From NCBI GenBank assembly GCA_027074805.1, contig JALTCK010000166.1, positions 1 through 14,378 of the forward strand: DNA of 14,378 nucleotides, read 5' to 3'. Positions 7,085-14,178 of the stretch are shown in pieces; position 1 is the first letter of the stretch, and each line of letters opens with the position of its first letter. The DNA is from Thermococcus sp. (lineage in GTDB: Archaea > Methanobacteriota_B > Thermococci > Thermococcales > Thermococcaceae). The position numbers were made by a program, and so were the translations under genes. A model generated the notes under the pieces. That model was not told where the DNA came from, made no database searches, and saw only the letters and a program-made list of their open reading frames with translations.

Positions 7085-7113
7085 CGGAGAGTGTAGAAAA
7101 GAGAATAGAAAAG
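7085..7113 (-). terminator. Pyrimidine-rich tract after the chitinase gene, possible oligo-T terminator
   Basis: On the minus strand the 38-base gap after the chitinase stop reads GCTTTTCTATTCTCTTTTC. T-rich tracts of this kind terminate archaeal transcripts. A promoter element for the following p97-N-like/nth genes in the same stretch is also possible, so the assignment is weak. Confidence 0.3.
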
Positions 7114-7114
7114 C

Positions 7115-8902
7115 TTAGCGCTTTCTGAAGGCCAGGGCTGATACTCCAAGGAGCACGATAATCCCGGGCCCGCAGATTCCACTCTCAGGAGGCTTTGGAG
7201 GCGTCGTCGTTGTGGGCTCCGCGATTTCGATCTTTTCGGGCGTGTTTGACCCGAGGACGTATTTGTCGGGTATCCAGACCGGCTCTTTCTCACCGAGACT
7301 CCATAGGATTGCTTTGAGTAGGGGGTGCTCGTTCGTGCCGGGTTTTCTGTCAGAGGTTATCTCCCAGACCATCACTCCGCCCAGGGTGTGGTTGAGCATG
7401 TATTTTGTTTTCAGGGAGATGCTCCTGGGACTGTCGAAGGTTATAAAGACCCTCCTCGCCTCCGAATACGCCCACGGCACCTTCGAATATTCGTCCCAGT
7501 ACTCCTTATAGATTCCCTTCTCTATCCTTTGGGCCACGTCCCAGTAATCCATGGCCCCGTGAGTCTCTCCTGCCGGGCCCCATGTGCCATCGGGGGTGCC
7601 GTTGTAAGGCTGGAAGAGCCCATGGTTCTCGGGGGGGACGTTGGCGAAGCTCCTCGCGTAGAAGGGGACTCCGAGGGTTATCTTCGTTGGGTCGTTGATG
7701 TGCTCCAGGTACCAGCTTATGCTCTGATTGACGCTTCCTGGCAGCGGGGAGTTCGGGTTATGGTAGAGCGGCGCGTTGTGGCCGGTGACTTCGCTCCAGG
7801 GGCCTGCGAAGTCATAGGTCATCACGTTGATAAAGTCCAGGTATTTCATAGCCTTGCTCCAGTCCACCCTGCCGGCTATCCCGGGATCGGGCGAGACGGC
7901 CGCGGTGAGGAGGTAGTGCTTGTGGTCCTTCCTTCCAGCCTCGTCAAGAATTTCCCTCAGTGTCTTCAGCAGGAGGACGAAGTTCTTTCCATCGGCCTTC
8001 CTGACGTGGTTGCTCTCCATGCCCCCTTCCTCGGGGTACTCCCAGTCGATGTCGACTCCGTCCAAGCTATATTTCCGTACTATTGCCGTAACGCTTCTGG
8101 CGAATTCTCTCCGCATGTCGGGGTCAGCAGCTATGTCAGAGAAGTACTTGCTCAGCGTCCATCCACCGACGCTCACCAGAACCTTGACCGCAGGATACCT
8201 GGCCTTGAATTCTTTGAACGCAGCCAGATTGCTGGGATCAGCCACTGGATCGGCCCACGTTACCGTGCCGTTCTCCAATGGCTTCAGAAAGGCGTAGTTT
8301 ACATGGGTGACCCTCTCCCAGGGAATGTCCTTGACGTAGAACTTCCTTGCGTAGACGCCCCAGGATATGTAGTAGACGATGACCCTGTAGGGCTGGGGCG
8401 GAGTGTGGACGATGAGGGTGCTGGAAGGGCTTTCCTTTCTTCCGTTTCTCAGAATTGGGAGGACTGCGTAATAGTACGTCGTGTTGCCTTTGAGGCTTCC
8501 GTCGGCGTAAAAAGTCACGGGCGTCACATCCCCGAGGGCTTCCCATCCTTCTCCACCGGGCTCCCTGGAGGTTATGTTGGTTGCCATCCAGAGTTTTCCT
8601 CCGTACTCCACGGTATCATTTGGTATGTATGTCCATCCTGAATGGTACTTTGGGTAGTTGCTCCAATTGACTGTCACAATTAAATTCTCAGGAGAGAGAA
8701 GGCCCTCTGGACTTGTGCTTCGATATATTTCATATTCTTTTGCATTTTCCACACCACTCCACGTAATATTGACTGCATCCCAACCTAGTATCTCTCCCGA
8801 GAGTCTCACGGTGTCACTAGCGTTGGTTGGATGTTCTGCAACATCTACCGTGGCACTCAGTGCTAGTATCAGAAGGAGAATAGATACAATCAGTCTCACC
8901 AT
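7115..8902 (-). CDS. Secreted GH18 chitinase-like glycoside hydrolase with FnIII, CBM5/12-like module and CGP-CTERM anchor
   Basis: A 595-residue exported enzyme expected to hydrolyse chitin or related beta-1,4-GlcNAc polymers. Order: signal peptide (about 1-22); the first half of an FnIII-like domain (36-82); a CBM5/12-like stretch (83-124, YHSGWTYIPNDTVEYGGKLW then EPGGEGWEALGD); the second FnIII half (125-167); and a GH18 barrel (172-540). The barrel has SVGGW (244-248), DGVDIDWEYP (281-290) with the DxxDxDxE residues Asp281, Asp284, Asp286 and Glu288 as acid/base, MTYDFAGPW (361-369) and MVWEITSD. A Thr/Pro linker (563-572) precedes CGPGIIVLLGVSALAFRKR (577-595), the Thermococcales CGP-CTERM surface-sorting tail. 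I chose ATG 8902, preceded by GGTG; a TTG at 8911 is in frame but less likely. The T. kodakarensis two-domain ChiA is much longer. The start is divergent from padR. Confidence 0.93.
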   Translation of the reverse strand: MVRLIVSILLLILALSATVDVAEHPTNASDTVRLSGEILGWDAVNITWSGVENAKEYEIYRSTSPEGLLSPENLIVTVNWSNYPKYHSGWTYIPNDTVEYGGKLWMATNITSREPGGEGWEALGDVTPVTFYADGSLKGNTTYYYAVLPILRNGRKESPSSTLIVHTPPQPYRVIVYYISWGVYARKFYVKDIPWERVTHVNYAFLKPLENGTVTWADPVADPSNLAAFKEFKARYPAVKVLVSVGGWTLSKYFSDIAADPDMRREFARSVTAIVRKYSLDGVDIDWEYPEEGGMESNHVRKADGKNFVLLLKTLREILDEAGRKDHKHYLLTAAVSPDPGIAGRVDWSKAMKYLDFINVMTYDFAGPWSEVTGHNAPLYHNPNSPLPGSVNQSISWYLEHINDPTKITLGVPFYARSFANVPPENHGLFQPYNGTPDGTWGPAGETHGAMDYWDVAQRIEKGIYKEYWDEYSKVPWAYSEARRVFITFDSPRSISLKTKYMLNHTLGGVMVWEITSDRKPGTNEHPLLKAILWSLGEKEPVWIPDKYVLGSNTPEKIEIAEPTTTTPPKPPESGICGPGIIVLLGVSALAFRKR

Positions 8903-8930
8903 GGGCACCAATGTCTACAGATGGCAAAGA

Positions 8931-8946
8931 TTGTATAAACTTTGCG
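8931..8946 (-). promoter_or_regulatory. TATA promoter of the chitinase-like gene
   Basis: The minus strand reads CGCAAAGTTTATACAATC, giving a BRE-like CGCAAAG and a TTTATAC TATA box. Transcription would begin near 8911, nine bases before the ATG at 8902. This makes the alternative TTG at 8911 improbable. Confidence 0.6.
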
Positions 8947-8983
8947 ATTTTGTATTTTCTTGTCATCTTACAATTCGAGTGAA

Positions 8984-8998
8984 AACCTTTATAAAAAT
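8984..8998 (+). promoter_or_regulatory. TATA promoter of the padR-ABC operon
   Basis: GAAAACCTTTATAAAAATAC contains a strong TATA box centred near 8991. Transcription should begin near 9015-9018, inside the palindrome at 9007-9020. Only about 50 bases separate this TATA from that of the divergent chitinase gene. Confidence 0.65.
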
Positions 8999-9006
8999 AC
9001 ATATCG

Positions 9007-9020
9007 ACCGATATATCGGT
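9007..9020 (+). promoter_or_regulatory. Perfect 14-base palindrome, candidate PadR operator
   Basis: ACCGATATATCGGT is identical to its own reverse complement. It covers the predicted transcription start and abuts the GGTGA ribosome site of the padR gene. A dimeric PadR bound here would block initiation, so autorepression is the simplest reading. The flanking ATATCG at 9001-9006 repeats half of it. Confidence 0.55.
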
Positions 9021-9027
9021 GAAGTTT

Positions 9028-9474
9028 ATGGAGAGGCCCAACTTCCGAGGTTACATGAGGATACTCATCCTTGACCTGCTTCGTGAGCCGAATCACGGAT
9101 ACGGTATAATGGCAGTGCTGGAGGAGAAATATGGTATAAAGCTCAGTGCTGGCACGGTGTATCCAATCCTTGCCTCACTAAAAAAGAGCGGTTTGATTGA
9201 GATTGTGGGGACGGGGGATAGAGAGAGAAAGAGTTACGTCATCACTTCCAGAGGGGCGAAGTACCTGGAAGAGCATTCTGCTGAACTCGAGGATGCTAAA
9301 AGGAAGTTACGGGCTTACAGACTTTTCCTTGAGCTGGGCGGGAATGAATTAAAACTGGCCTTTAAGGAGCTCTTTGAGAAGATTGAAGGTCTTGACGACC
9401 TCCAAAAGGAGGAGATAAGACGAACTTTCGATGAGTGTGCTAGGAAAATAAGGCTAACCCTTCTTGGTGATTGA
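9028..9474 (+). CDS. PadR-family transcriptional regulator
   Basis: A 148-residue protein with the PadR winged helix at the N-terminus: RGYMRILILDLLREPNHGYG (7-26), then IKLSAGTVYPILASLKKSGL, the typical PadR recognition-helix region ending in a wing with RKSYVIT. The C-terminal half is helical and charged (GAKYLEEHSAELEDAKRKLR), matching the PadR dimerisation region. The ATG at 9028 follows GGTGA at 9018-9022 by about six bases; a GTG at 9019 is in frame but overlaps the ribosome site and the operator. It begins a four-gene operon, with the Fe-S gene starting one base after its stop. PadR proteins commonly control adjacent exporters and respond to aromatic or drug-like ligands; the ligand here is unknown. 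Confidence 0.9.
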   Translation: MERPNFRGYMRILILDLLREPNHGYGIMAVLEEKYGIKLSAGTVYPILASLKKSGLIEIVGTGDRERKSYVITSRGAKYLEEHSAELEDAKRKLRAYRLFLELGGNELKLAFKELFEKIEGLDDLQKEEIRRTFDECARKIRLTLLGD

Positions 9475-9475
9475 G

Positions 9476-9918
9476 ATGAAAGTCCCTGAATGGAATGAAT
9501 ATTACAAGGCTATGAGAGAGAAGGCACCCCTGGTGATACACTATCCAATATGTGGCGGGGGGAGGAGTGCATATACGTATGTCCATTTGGGAATGAGGTA
9601 TGGGAAGTAGTTCCGATGAAGGTTAGTCTTTTCGGTGTTAGATATCGAGTCAGGCTCAGGCCTTTCATAAAAAACCCAGAAGCCTGCAGGAAGTGTTACA
9701 TTTGTGTGCAGGCGTGTCCAACGGGTGCGCTGCGCCCGGTGGATGAAGATATTAAGCATCCAGTATTAGCACTACTATACAATGCTCTGAGGCTTCCGTT
9801 TAAGAAGAAGTACGGTGTTAAGTTTGTGTTCAGGGATGATCACATTCAGAAATTCCGGAAAAACAATTCTCCAGAAGTTCATTTGTTTGAAGGTGAAAAT
9901 TATGGAAAACGCGATTGA
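9476..9918 (+). pseudogene. Ferredoxin-like 4Fe-4S protein, frame broken at a G6 run
   Basis: ATG 9476 follows the padR stop by one base. It reads MKVPEWNEYYKAMREKAPLV and on to HYPIC, then a run of six G (9557-9562). Unshifted, the frame stops at TAG 9608-9610 (44 residues). A -1 shift (one G added) restores a 147-residue protein. Its second motif is a complete CRKCYICVQACP (C-x2-C-x2-C-x3-CP). Its first motif would read CGGGEECIYVCP, with only three of the usual four cysteines. This resembles polyferredoxin/4Fe-4S electron-transfer proteins, with a basic C-terminal part of unknown role. The end overlaps the ABC ATPase start by 17 bases. A shorter protein from ATG 9550 is possible but lacks a ribosome site and the first Cys. 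Whether this is a real inactivation or a sequence error is open. Confidence 0.6.
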
Positions 9919-10900
9919 AGTTGATGGCCTCGTCAAGAAGTACGGCGACTTCGAGGCCGTTAGGGGCATATCCTTCAGGGTGAGAAAGAGCGAAATCTTT
10001 GCCTTCCTGGGGCCGAACGGTGCGGGAAAGACGACCACCGTCCACGTCCTGACGACCCTTCTGAAGCCCACCTCCGGCAGGGCTATCGTTGCCGGCCACG
10101 ACGTCGTAAGGGAGCCGAATGAAGTGAGGAGGAAAATCGGAATAGTCTTCCAGGACCCGAGCATCGACAGCGAGCTCACGGCCTACGAGAACATGTACAT
10201 CCACGGCAGGATATACGGCCTGACAGGGAGGGAACTCAAGGAGAAGATAGAGCGCCTTCTGAAGTTCGTCGAGCTCTGGGACTTTAAAGACAAGCAGGTC
10301 AAGACCTTCAGCGGCGGCATGCAGAGGAGGCTTGAGATAGCGCGTTCACTACTCCACGAGCCCCAAATCCTTTTCCTCGACGAGCCGACGATAGGCCTCG
10401 ACCCGCAGACGAGGGCCCACATCTGGGACTACATCCGCGCGATGAAAGAGGAGCACGACATGACCGTCTTCCTCACCACCCACTACATGGAGGAGGCCGA
10501 GCAGTTAGCGGACAGGATAGCGATAATGGATCACGGGAAGATAATCGCGGAGGGAACCGCCGAGGAGCTGAAGAGGCTGATAGGCAACGACGTGGTCTAC
10601 CTCCGCCTCGAGGCTCCGGAAGAGGTGAAGTGCCTCAAGGCCGACTTCATCAGGGGATGCAAGCTCCTCCCGGACGGCAGGGTGAGGCTCGACGTCGAGA
10701 ACGCCACCGAGGCCCTCCCGCGGATATTCGAGCTCGCCTCCAAGTCGGGCATCAAAATCCTTGAGGCCACCTACCACAGGCCGACGCTCAACGACGTCTT
10801 CCTCCACCTCACTGGCAGGGAGATAAGGGACGAGGCCGACGAGAGGGGCGCGATGAAGGCCAGGATGAAGAGAAGGATGCGCGCCTTCGGGAGGAGGTGA
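9902..10900 (+). CDS. ABC transporter ATPase subunit, DrrA/multidrug-exporter type
   Basis: A 332-residue ATP-binding subunit that drives the neighbouring permease. Walker A is GPNGAGKTT (37-45), the Q-loop is Gln84 in VFQDPSID, the signature is FSGGMQ (136-141), Walker B is ILFLDEP (156-162) and the H-loop is His194 in TTHYMEE. The C-terminal 100 residues form the regulatory extension of the DrrA/CcmA-like class and end in a basic stretch (MKARMKRRMRAFGRR). The ATG at 9902 is chosen because GGTGA precedes it by five bases. A more upstream in-frame start would place most of the extra codons inside the Fe-S gene. G+C is clearly higher than in the padR and Fe-S genes before it. Substrate unknown; the PadR context favours a drug or lipid exporter. 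Confidence 0.94.
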   Translation: MENAIEVDGLVKKYGDFEAVRGISFRVRKSEIFAFLGPNGAGKTTTVHVLTTLLKPTSGRAIVAGHDVVREPNEVRRKIGIVFQDPSIDSELTAYENMYIHGRIYGLTGRELKEKIERLLKFVELWDFKDKQVKTFSGGMQRRLEIARSLLHEPQILFLDEPTIGLDPQTRAHIWDYIRAMKEEHDMTVFLTTHYMEEAEQLADRIAIMDHGKIIAEGTAEELKRLIGNDVVYLRLEAPEEVKCLKADFIRGCKLLPDGRVRLDVENATEALPRIFELASKSGIKILEATYHRPTLNDVFLHLTGREIRDEADERGAMKARMKRRMRAFGRR

Positions 10901-10902
10901 TT
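10893..10902 (+). promoter_or_regulatory. Strong ribosome-binding site for the ABC permease
   Basis: GGAGGTGATT matches the archaeal anti-Shine-Dalgarno complement over its full length. It spans the ATPase stop codon and ends two bases before the permease ATG at 10905. This couples the two subunits. Confidence 0.75.
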
Positions 10903-10904
10903 CC

Positions 10905-11669
10905 ATGAGGGTATTCACGACTATGGTCTACCGCGAGCTCAAGCGCTTTTCCCACTCCCGCGCGAGGGTCCTCGGGAGCATAATCAACCCGCTCATCTGG
11001 CTCATCTTCTTCGGAAAGGGCTGGGCCGGCGTCTTCGACAATCCCATGGCGGCCCCAATCTTCGGCGGCGTCGACTACATGACCTACCTCGTGCCCGGAA
11101 TAGTGGCGATGACAGTCTTTAACATGAGCTTCATGCAGGGGATAACGATAATCTGGGACAAGCAGTTCGGCTTCCTCAAGGAGATCCTCGTCGCTCCGGC
11201 GAGCAGGACGGAGGCGATACTCGGGAGGATAACCGGCGGTGCGATAATGGCCCTGATACAGGGCGTAATCATATTAACCCTCAGCTTCGCCCTGGCCGAC
11301 CTGAAGGTCTCGGGAGTGCTTCCAGCCTTTGGCCTCGGCTTCATCGTGGGGATAGCTATAGCCGCCATGGGCGTCGCCATAGCGCTGAGGATGACGAGCA
11401 TGGAGGGCTTCCAGATGGTCATCATGATGATAATGCTCCCGATGACCTTCCTGAGCGGGGCCTTCTACCCGATAAGGACGATGCCCGAGTGGATGCAGTG
11501 GCTGGCCAAGATAAACCCTTTAACGTACGCCGTCGACGGCTCGCGCTACTACCTGGCAGGCGTAGCCCCCACCTTTGGAATAACCACCGACTGGCTCGTG
11601 CTCACGGCGCTGGCTGCGGTTCTGGTCGGGGTGGCGGCCTTCGAGTTCAGGAGGGCCACGATAGAGTGA
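10905..11669 (+). CDS. ABC-2 type transporter permease, DrrB-like
   Basis: A 254-residue integral membrane protein with about six hydrophobic segments. It carries the standard ABC-2 landmarks: an amphipathic N-terminus (VYRELKRFSHSRARVLGSI), the coupling region FGFLKEILVAPASRTEAILG, and the late motif FLSGAFYPIRTMPEWMQWLA followed by INPLTYAVDGSRY. This matches DrrB-like export permeases paired with DrrA ATPases. The gene is four bases after the ATPase stop and has a near-perfect ribosome site. It probably functions as a homodimer with two ATPase copies, exporting an unknown hydrophobic compound. Confidence 0.93.
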   Translation: MRVFTTMVYRELKRFSHSRARVLGSIINPLIWLIFFGKGWAGVFDNPMAAPIFGGVDYMTYLVPGIVAMTVFNMSFMQGITIIWDKQFGFLKEILVAPASRTEAILGRITGGAIMALIQGVIILTLSFALADLKVSGVLPAFGLGFIVGIAIAAMGVAIALRMTSMEGFQMVIMMIMLPMTFLSGAFYPIRTMPEWMQWLAKINPLTYAVDGSRYYLAGVAPTFGITTDWLVLTALAAVLVGVAAFEFRRATIE

Positions 11670-11682
11670 CGCCCGCCGCGAA

Positions 11683-11710
11683 ATCTTTTTAACTTTTTGT
11701 GGTTTTTAAT
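11683..11710 (+). terminator. Oligo-T tracts after the ABC operon, overlapping a possible promoter
   Basis: Three runs of five T (11686-11690, 11694-11698, 11703-11707) follow the permease stop, typical of archaeal oligo-T termination. The CGAAATCTTTTTAACT part at 11679-11693 could also act as BRE/TATA for the next gene, whose ATG is at 11716. The stretch may therefore both end the ABC transcript and start the next one. Confidence 0.45.
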
Positions 11711-11715
11711 TAACG

Positions 11716-12267
11716 ATGCAGGCGGGTGAGATTCACGTCCTGGTGGCATTGCTCCTTGCGGTTGGTCTGCCCGTCTTCGGCGTTTACCCAGTCTACCTCT
11801 TCAGGAAGGGCAAGCTCTCGGTGGAATCCCTTGCGGTGTACCTTCTCCTCGCCACTTCCATAGTGGGCCTCTCCTTCGGTGTGGTTTTCTCCAGCTTCCG
11901 GGTGTTCCTTGTGGCTTTTCTCCTGATGATCATCGCCGTCATTTTGGCGTTCATCTTCAGGAAAGAGCTCTGGGACGACGCCTTCAACGTCGATGTCTCC
12001 CCCTCAGACAGGCCGCCGCTCCTGAGCATCCTTCTGCTGAAGTACGACTTCTGGGTGTGGGTGGCCTACAGGCTCGGCTCCACCCGGGCGGCTTTCCTGG
12101 ACAGCTTGGCCAACTACGTCGCCTTCGTCGGCACAATCGCCCTCCTGAACCACGTCTTCGGAGGAAGTTACCCCGTGAGATGGGTGGCCGTACTTTATCC
12201 TCTGCTGCTCGTTTTCCGGTACCGGCAGGTCTACCGCAGGCTTTATGAGAAGACAGGAATCGAGTGA
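11716..12267 (+). CDS. Membrane protein of unknown function
   Basis: A 183-residue protein I do not recognise. Hydrophobic segments lie at about 7-27, 37-55 and 60-80. There is then a soluble stretch (RKELWDDAFNVDVSPSDRPP) and further hydrophobic or amphipathic segments at about 110-145 and 155-168. The C-terminus is basic and tyrosine-rich (FRYRQVYRRLYEKTGIE). No ribosome site is seen before the ATG, so the mRNA is probably leaderless if the TATA near 11685-11692 is used. It follows the ABC operon but appears to have its own promoter. No catalytic motif is visible. Confidence 0.75.
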   Translation: MQAGEIHVLVALLLAVGLPVFGVYPVYLFRKGKLSVESLAVYLLLATSIVGLSFGVVFSSFRVFLVAFLLMIIAVILAFIFRKELWDDAFNVDVSPSDRPPLLSILLLKYDFWVWVAYRLGSTRAAFLDSLANYVAFVGTIALLNHVFGGSYPVRWVAVLYPLLLVFRYRQVYRRLYEKTGIE

Positions 12268-12345
12268 CACATGGTTTTTGATTCCGGGTTCCGGTTGTTC
12301 CGATAGGGTTAAATCCAGGACGGTCTATCTTTTCAAAGTGGTAGT

Positions 12346-12867
12346 ATGACTGAGGAGGCCGGTTCTGAGCGGGGAAAAGACTACAATTCGAGCCACTCAA
12401 GGGAACTTGAGGAGCTGGAGGAGACTCTTACCATAGTCGACCACCTCCACAACATCTTCGTGATGGCGCTCATAGTCTCGACGGTTGTTTCTGGCGTTGT
12501 CTGGATGTACGAGAGGATTCTCCACGGGAAATACGTGCCGGTGCCCCTTGAGATACAGGCGATTCTGATATTCCTCGCGGCCTTCGTTTCGACGTTCTAC
12601 ATAACCAACGCCCGGAAGCTGAGACCCCTCTTCACAGCCCTGGGAATGCTCCTTCTGGTGGGAGTGGCCGGGGCGATTTATCTCCTCCTGACGAGGATCG
12701 AGTCCCTGGAGGAGACGTTCCTCATACTGGCCTCATTCCTGCTCGGGGTGTTCGGCCACGTTCTCTACTCCAATAAAAAGCTGATGGAGAGGGTGGACTG
12801 GCTCCTGCTTCTGGTCCTGATAGTCGTTCTGGTGGCCGTTGTGATCGTCTTCCTGCTCACCCTTTAA
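12346..12867 (+). CDS. Membrane protein of unknown function with charged N-terminus and four predicted TM segments
   Basis: A 173-residue protein I do not recognise. Residues 1-30 are hydrophilic and rich in Glu (SRELEELEETLT), suggesting a short coiled coil. Four hydrophobic segments follow at about 37-55, 68-87, 95-114 and 123-141, with a last hydrophobic stretch of mostly Leu and Val at about 148-173. Polar ends such as MYERILHGKY and YSNKKLMERVDW separate them. GTGGT just before the ATG can act as ribosome site; a weak TATA (GGTTAAATCC, 12307-12316) lies upstream. Its 3' end overlaps the convergent pgk gene by 11 bases. Confidence 0.75.
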   Translation: MTEEAGSERGKDYNSSHSRELEELEETLTIVDHLHNIFVMALIVSTVVSGVVWMYERILHGKYVPVPLEIQAILIFLAAFVSTFYITNARKLRPLFTALGMLLLVGVAGAIYLLLTRIESLEETFLILASFLLGVFGHVLYSNKKLMERVDWLLLLVLIVVLVAVVIVFLLTL

Positions 12868-14092
12868 TCGCGTCCTTGAACCGCTCGTAGCTTGTCCTGA
12901 AGGCCTCGAGGACGGGCAGTTTTTCGCCGGCGAAGAAGCTCAGCATGGCCCCTCCGCCGGTTGAGACGTGGCTTATGCCGGTTATGTTGTGCTGGTAGAT
13001 GCTCGCTATCGAATGTCCCCCTCCGACGACGCTGAAAGCGCTGCTCTCACCTATCGCCCTGAAGACCCCGACGGTGCCGACCGCGAACTCCTCCCTCTCG
13101 AAGACGCCCATCGGGCCGTTGGCGACTATGATCCTCGCCTTCATGAGAACCTCGCGGTACTTCTCGACCGTCCTCGAGCCGATGTCGAGTATCGGGTGCT
13201 CGTCGAAGAGCCTCTTCTCGTCGCTGAGGAGGTCGATCTCGAGCCTCTCGCCCTTGTAATCGACCGCGAAATCCACGGGGGTTCTCACCTGGGGATAGAA
13301 CTCGTCGAGTATTCTCTCCGCCCAGTCGACCAGCTTGAGGAGGCCCTTCTTCTCCATGAACTCGAGGTTCGCATCCCCGAGGTGAAAGCCCTTGGCGAGG
13401 GTGAAGACGTGGCCGACGAGCCCGCCGGTGAGGATAAGATCCGCCTTTCCGTTCCTCAGGACGTTCTCCGCGACGCGGAGCGAGTCGTCGACCTTCGCAC
13501 CGCCGAGGACGTAAACGCGGGGCCTCTCCTCGGTGCCATACGCCCTCGTGAGGGCTTCAACCTCCTTCTCCATGAGGAAGCCCATCACCATCGGCTTTAG
13601 ACGGGCGAAGCCGACAAGCGAGGGCTGGCTCCTGTGGGCTGCCGCGAAGGCGTCGTTGACGACGTAATCAATAAGAGGTGAGAGTTTTCTAACGAAGAAG
13701 GTCCTCTCGCATTCCTCTAAAGGCCTGTAAAAAACTTCCTCTGCGGCAAAGCGGAGGTTTTCCAGCATTATGACTTCCCCTGGTTTCAGGGCTTTGATCT
13801 TTTCCCTTGCGTATTTGCCGAATATATCCTCCACGTACTCCACTTCACTGCCGAGGAGCCGACTCAGAATCGCCGCGTGCTCCTCTGTCGTTATGTAGTC
13901 TCCCTTGTAGGGCTTGCTCTGGTGGGTTCCGATTACGAGCTTCGCCCCGTGTTCGAGGAGGTAGATTACCGTCGGGAGAACAGCTCTAAAGCGAGCGTCA
14001 CTTATTATCTTTCCGTTCTTAATGGGGGAATTGATGTCAAGGCGGAGGAAAACGGTTTTACCGTGATAATCAAAGTCTCCAAGCTTAAACAT
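12857..14092 (-). CDS. pgk: Phosphoglycerate kinase
   Basis: A 411-residue cytoplasmic enzyme that interconverts 1,3-bisphosphoglycerate + ADP and 3-phosphoglycerate + ATP. Visible are the N-terminal substrate motif VFLRLDINSP, the basic patch segment IGTHQSKP, ENLRF, VVNDAFAAAHRSQPS, the nucleotide-domain VLGGAKVDDS, ANGPMGVFE and the late VGGGHS followed by STGGGAM. Length is normal for archaeal PGK. In Thermococcales the main glycolytic route bypasses this step with GAPOR/GAPN, so PGK mainly serves gluconeogenesis. The promoter motif fits this. The ATG at 14092 follows GGTGGTGG. Its 3' end overlaps the convergent membrane-protein gene by 11 bases. Confidence 0.96.
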   Translation of the reverse strand: MFKLGDFDYHGKTVFLRLDINSPIKNGKIISDARFRAVLPTVIYLLEHGAKLVIGTHQSKPYKGDYITTEEHAAILSRLLGSEVEYVEDIFGKYAREKIKALKPGEVIMLENLRFAAEEVFYRPLEECERTFFVRKLSPLIDYVVNDAFAAAHRSQPSLVGFARLKPMVMGFLMEKEVEALTRAYGTEERPRVYVLGGAKVDDSLRVAENVLRNGKADLILTGGLVGHVFTLAKGFHLGDANLEFMEKKGLLKLVDWAERILDEFYPQVRTPVDFAVDYKGERLEIDLLSDEKRLFDEHPILDIGSRTVEKYREVLMKARIIVANGPMGVFEREEFAVGTVGVFRAIGESSAFSVVGGGHSIASIYQHNITGISHVSTGGGAMLSFFAGEKLPVLEAFRTSYERFKDAIKG

Positions 14093-14121
14093 TCCACCAC
14101 CATGTCCCTGTAAAAAACGCC

Positions 14122-14137
14122 ATGTTAAAAGCTTATT
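14122..14137 (-). promoter_or_regulatory. BRE/TATA promoter of pgk
   Basis: The minus strand reads AAAATAAGCTTTTAACATGG, with a TATA box CTTTTAAC at 14124-14132. Transcription would start near 14103, leaving a leader of about ten bases that contains GGTGGTGG. Confidence 0.6.
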
Positions 14138-14139
14138 TT

Positions 14140-14156
14140 GGACACTTTCAGTGATA
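14140..14156 (-). promoter_or_regulatory. Thermococcales glycolytic motif (TGM)-like site upstream of pgk
   Basis: The minus strand reads TATCAC-TGAAA-GTGTCC against the published consensus TATCAC-N5-GTGATA bound by the Tgr/TrmBL1 regulator. The left half is perfect and the right half matches three of six bases. The site lies upstream of the pgk BRE/TATA, the position associated with activation of gluconeogenic genes. Confidence 0.55.
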
Positions 14157-14169
14157 ATCTAAGGAAGGA

Positions 14170-14178
14170 TTTTTATAG
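14170..14178 (+). promoter_or_regulatory. TATA promoter of the gene at the right edge
   Basis: GGATTTTTATAGAATC supplies a TATA box. Transcription would start near 14200, about 30 bases before the ATG at 14230. It is divergent from the pgk promoter and shares the TGM-bearing spacer. Confidence 0.5.

Noticed and set aside
7325..8641. Long plus-strand open frame (438 codons) opposite the chitinase gene
   Set aside because: It is antisense to a clear GH18 gene, has no recognisable domains, and follows from the third-position G/C bias of the real gene.
8903..8911. Upstream TTG start for the chitinase
   Set aside because: It coincides with the predicted transcription start; ATG 8902 has GGTG before it and gives a normal signal peptide.
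9815..9901. N-terminal extension of the ABC ATPase to 9815
   Set aside because: The extra 29 codons lie within the Fe-S gene; the ATG at 9902 has a well-placed GGTGA and gives the standard DrrA N-terminus.
12968..13600. 210-codon plus-strand open frame opposite pgk
   Set aside because: Shadow of a strongly conserved kinase gene; rich in Glu/Asp/Leu from antisense codons, no domain.
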